From Actinomycetota bacterium (GTDB lineage: Bacteria > Actinomycetota > Actinomycetes > S36-B12 > UBA5976), in the NCBI GenBank assembly GCA_947373075.1, contig CANBWF010000073.1, positions 1 through 6,765 on the forward strand: a stretch of DNA of 6,765 nt, given 5' to 3'. Every line of letters starts with the position of its first letter. Position 1 is the first letter of the stretch. A model generated the notes under the pieces. The model saw only the letters and a list, made by a program, of their open reading frames with translations, had not been told where the DNA came from and searched no databases. Position numbers and translations under genes: made by a program. Positions 5,312 to 6,765 of the stretch are shown piece after piece.

Positions 5312-5767
5312 TTAATTAGTTAGTTTCTTGGTCATAGACCAACGTATAGTTTCGTAGCCTTCCGATAAGTACAAATTCTGCGCAATCTTGTTGAAGCCAA
5401 AAACCGAGAGACTAACTGAGATGCCTTCTTGTGTGCGTACAAACTCTTCAATGTTGCGCATGGTTGCGCGACCTAAACCTTGACCCCGCAGATTTTCATC
5501 GATTTCGATGTCGTAGATGAACCATTCACCAGCACGGTCTGCTAGCCAGACGGCGCCGACTTTTTCATCGTCATTCCATACTGTGAATACATAATTACCT
5601 TCAGATAGCTTGCCTTCAGGAATCGTTTGCGCGATGTTCGTAGCAACGTTCTCATCTGCTGCTTCTGCGGTCATACCCGCCATAATGAGTTCATTTCGGT
5701 ATTCGACCCAGACCCGAGCATTCCAAATTTCGAAATCCTCATCAAGCATTTTCTCTAAGCGAGTCAT
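5312..5767 (-). CDS. GNAT-family N-acetyltransferase
   Basis: This 151-residue protein has the GCN5-related acetyltransferase fold and should transfer acetyl from acetyl-CoA to an amine of unknown substrate. The acetyl-CoA pyrophosphate loop is RGQGLGRA at 94-101 (the Q/RxxGxG/A motif A), preceded by the strand WFIYDIEIDENL. Motif B appears as LSVFGFNKIAQNLYLSEGYE at about 120-139. The N-terminal helices (DEDFEIWNARVWVEYRNELIMAGM) resemble those of the single-domain GNATs common in actinobacteria. The first ATG (5767-5765) has no Shine-Dalgarno sequence but lies 8 bases behind TAAAAT, suggesting a leaderless mRNA; the inner Met7 is the alternative. It converges on the tRNA, 26 bases away, with no visible terminator, and diverges from the reductase gene. 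Confidence 0.88.
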   Translation of the reverse strand: MTRLEKMLDEDFEIWNARVWVEYRNELIMAGMTAEAADENVATNIAQTIPEGKLSEGNYVFTVWNDDEKVGAVWLADRAGEWFIYDIEIDENLRGQGLGRATMRNIEEFVRTQEGISVSLSVFGFNKIAQNLYLSEGYETIRWSMTKKLTN

Positions 5768-5775
5768 AGAAACTG

Positions 5776-5781
5776 ATTTTA
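5776..5781 (-). promoter_or_regulatory. -10 box of a probable leaderless GNAT transcript
   Basis: On the minus strand TAAAAT (five of six to TATAAT) is followed by 8 bases and then the ATG of the acetyltransferase. Transcription would begin at or within a base or two of the start codon. No -35 match is seen at a normal distance, which is common for actinobacterial leaderless promoters. Confidence 0.45.
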
Positions 5782-5824
5782 CTCATCACTTGGCGTAACG
5801 GGGCAGAAAATTCGCCTGCATAGG

Positions 5825-5830
5825 TAGTCT
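5825..5830 (+). promoter_or_regulatory. -10 box of a probable leaderless aldo/keto reductase transcript
   Basis: TAGTCT fits the TANNNT pattern and ends six bases before the ATG at 5837. The six bases between are TTCTTT, with no ribosome site, so the mRNA probably starts at the ATG. The opposing GNAT promoter lies 43 bases away, so the two genes share a very short control region. Confidence 0.4.
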
Positions 5831-5836
5831 TTCTTT

Positions 5837-6765
5837 ATGATCGCTCAGCGCAAACTTGGCCCGTACAAGGTATCTGCAATCGGCATGGGATGTATGCCAT
5901 TGTCATTTCCACATGACCGTGACCCGAATCTGATTAATGATCCTGAACGGGCAATCGCCGTTCTTCATGCTGCGCTTGATGCTGGTATTACTTTGTTCGA
6001 CACCGCGGACATTTATGCTGCAACATGGAACACCATGGGCCACAACGAAGTCCTTGTTGGCAAGGCATTTCAGAGTTGGGCTGGGACACCTGAACAAAAA
6101 GCGAAAGTGATTCTGACAACCAAAGCCGGGATTACGCGTGAAGAAAATGGGACGATGTTCGGGCATTCAGGTAGAAATGCATCGAAGCACTATCTATATA
6201 GAGCAGTTGAAGCGTCAGCATCGCGAATGGGTCTTTCTCGAATTCCACTTTGGCAGCATCACCGCACTGATCCTTCAATTTCATACGAGGAACAGTTCGA
6301 TAACGTCATGACACTGAAAGAACACGGGTATGTTGCCGAGATTGGCTTGAGTAATGTCAATGCTGCGATGCTCCGACATGCGATAAAGGCCGGCGGAACA
6401 CCGGCCCAAGGGGGAATCATCTCGGTACAGAATGAATACAGTCCGAACTACCAACACTGGGCTGAAGTTATTGATATTTGTAACGAGTACGAAATCGCAT
6501 TTCTGCCTTGGTCTCCACTCGGTGGCGGTGGCAATTTCAGGCGACTAGCATCTGGCGAGATTGGTTCATTCGCATCGATGGCCGAACAAAAGGGCGTCTC
6601 TGCGTATGCACTGGCAATTGCCTGGCACCTCGCACAATTTCCAACTTCTATTCCAATCCCTGGTGCCTCGAGAGCTGCCTCAATTCTCGATTCGCTATCA
6701 GGTACAGAGATATCGCTTTCTGCGGATGAGATTGCGGAACTCAATAACAGCTGCCCAACTGATAC
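5837..6765 (+). CDS. Aldo/keto reductase, 3' end outside the window
   Basis: This reading frame stays open from ATG 5837 to the right edge, giving 309 residues. It belongs to the NADPH-dependent aldo/keto reductase family, soluble TIM-barrel enzymes that reduce aldehydes or ketones. The catalytic tetrad is visible: Asp55 and Tyr60 in FDTADIY, Lys96 in TTKAG, and a histidine in WQHHRTD, probably His142 by alignment with the usual Q-x-H-R pattern. Further landmarks are LSNVNAAML near 171-179, VQNEYSP, PWSPLGGG, and IPIPGASR, the cofactor phosphate-binding region. Family members are usually about 310-330 residues, so only a short tail should be missing. The start is the first ATG and probably leaderless. 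The substrate cannot be told from sequence. Its neighbours do not suggest a pathway. Confidence 0.93.
   Translation, partial: MIAQRKLGPYKVSAIGMGCMPLSFPHDRDPNLINDPERAIAVLHAALDAGITLFDTADIYAATWNTMGHNEVLVGKAFQSWAGTPEQKAKVILTTKAGITREENGTMFGHSGRNASKHYLYRAVEASASRMGLSRIPLWQHHRTDPSISYEEQFDNVMTLKEHGYVAEIGLSNVNAAMLRHAIKAGGTPAQGGIISVQNEYSPNYQHWAEVIDICNEYEIAFLPWSPLGGGGNFRRLASGEIGSFASMAEQKGVSAYALAIAWHLAQFPTSIPIPGASRAASILDSLSGTEISLSADEIAELNNSCPTD

Noticed and set aside
5903..6166. Minus-strand open frame of 87 codons
   Set aside because: It is opposite the clear aldo/keto reductase, has no ribosome site and no recognisable domain.
6388..6406. GC-rich inverted repeat GGCCGG-N7-CCGGCC
   Set aside because: It lies inside the aldo/keto reductase and encodes ordinary Ala-Gly-Gly-Thr-Pro-Ala codons. 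It has no T-run, so it is neither a terminator nor clearly selected.
6448..6744. Minus-strand and alternate plus-strand open frames near the right edge
   Set aside because: They overlap the reductase frame, which continues to the edge with family motifs; the others show low-complexity or arginine/tryptophan-rich translations typical of shadow frames.

Overview
The window looks like the chromosome of a low-GC member of the Actinomycetota. It carries the actinobacterial form of the Tad/Flp pilus locus, with the gene order ssd (TadZ/CpaE-like), tadA, tadB, tadC, a DUF4244-type Flp prepilin, tadE and a second TadE-like gene. That order matches, as I recall it, the Rv3660c-Rv3654c block of Mycobacterium tuberculosis and the SCO3558 region of Streptomyces. 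A C-rich two-hairpin RNA resembling the actinobacterial 6C RNA lies directly upstream of ssd, which is also where the mycobacterial 6C/B11 RNA lies. The moderate-to-low GC, the A/T-rich codon choice and the very tight gene packing are compatible with a streamlined aquatic actinobacterium (for example the acI/Nanopelagicales type). That assignment is inference only.

Layout: 1-81 holds no visible gene; 82-164 is the 6C-like RNA ending in a strong terminator; 165-251 is the ssd leader. The motor half (ssd, tadA, tadB, tadC; 252-3697) is one tightly coupled run, in which every junction overlaps. A 135-bp gap with a candidate promoter precedes the pilin half (flp, tadE, tadE-like; 3833-4779). A 16-bp stem-loop sits at the flp/tadE junction. 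Next come a BldG/SpoIIAA-type anti-sigma-factor antagonist (4826-5155), whose promoter is overlaid by a 9-bp-arm inverted repeat, and tRNA-Arg(ACG) at 5213-5285. A GNAT acetyltransferase lies on the minus strand (5312-5767), divergent from an aldo/keto reductase that runs off the right edge (5837 onward).

How the genes work together: Ssd probably positions or partitions the machine. TadA is the hexameric ATPase, TadB and TadC form the inner-membrane platform, Flp is the major pilin, and the two TadE-like proteins are minor pilin or pseudopilin candidates. No prepilin peptidase (TadV) is present, so it must be encoded elsewhere. The STAS protein in the position normally near the 'helicase/secretion neighbourhood' recalls bldG beside the tad-like cluster of Streptomyces, but the helicase gene and a cognate anti-sigma kinase are absent here.

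No CRISPR array, insertion sequence, integrase or attachment site was seen. The most interesting unexplained signals are the RNA or DNA structures between genes: the 6C-like RNA, the flp/tadE stem-loop, the hairpin over the ssd ribosome site, and the inverted repeat at the STAS promoter.
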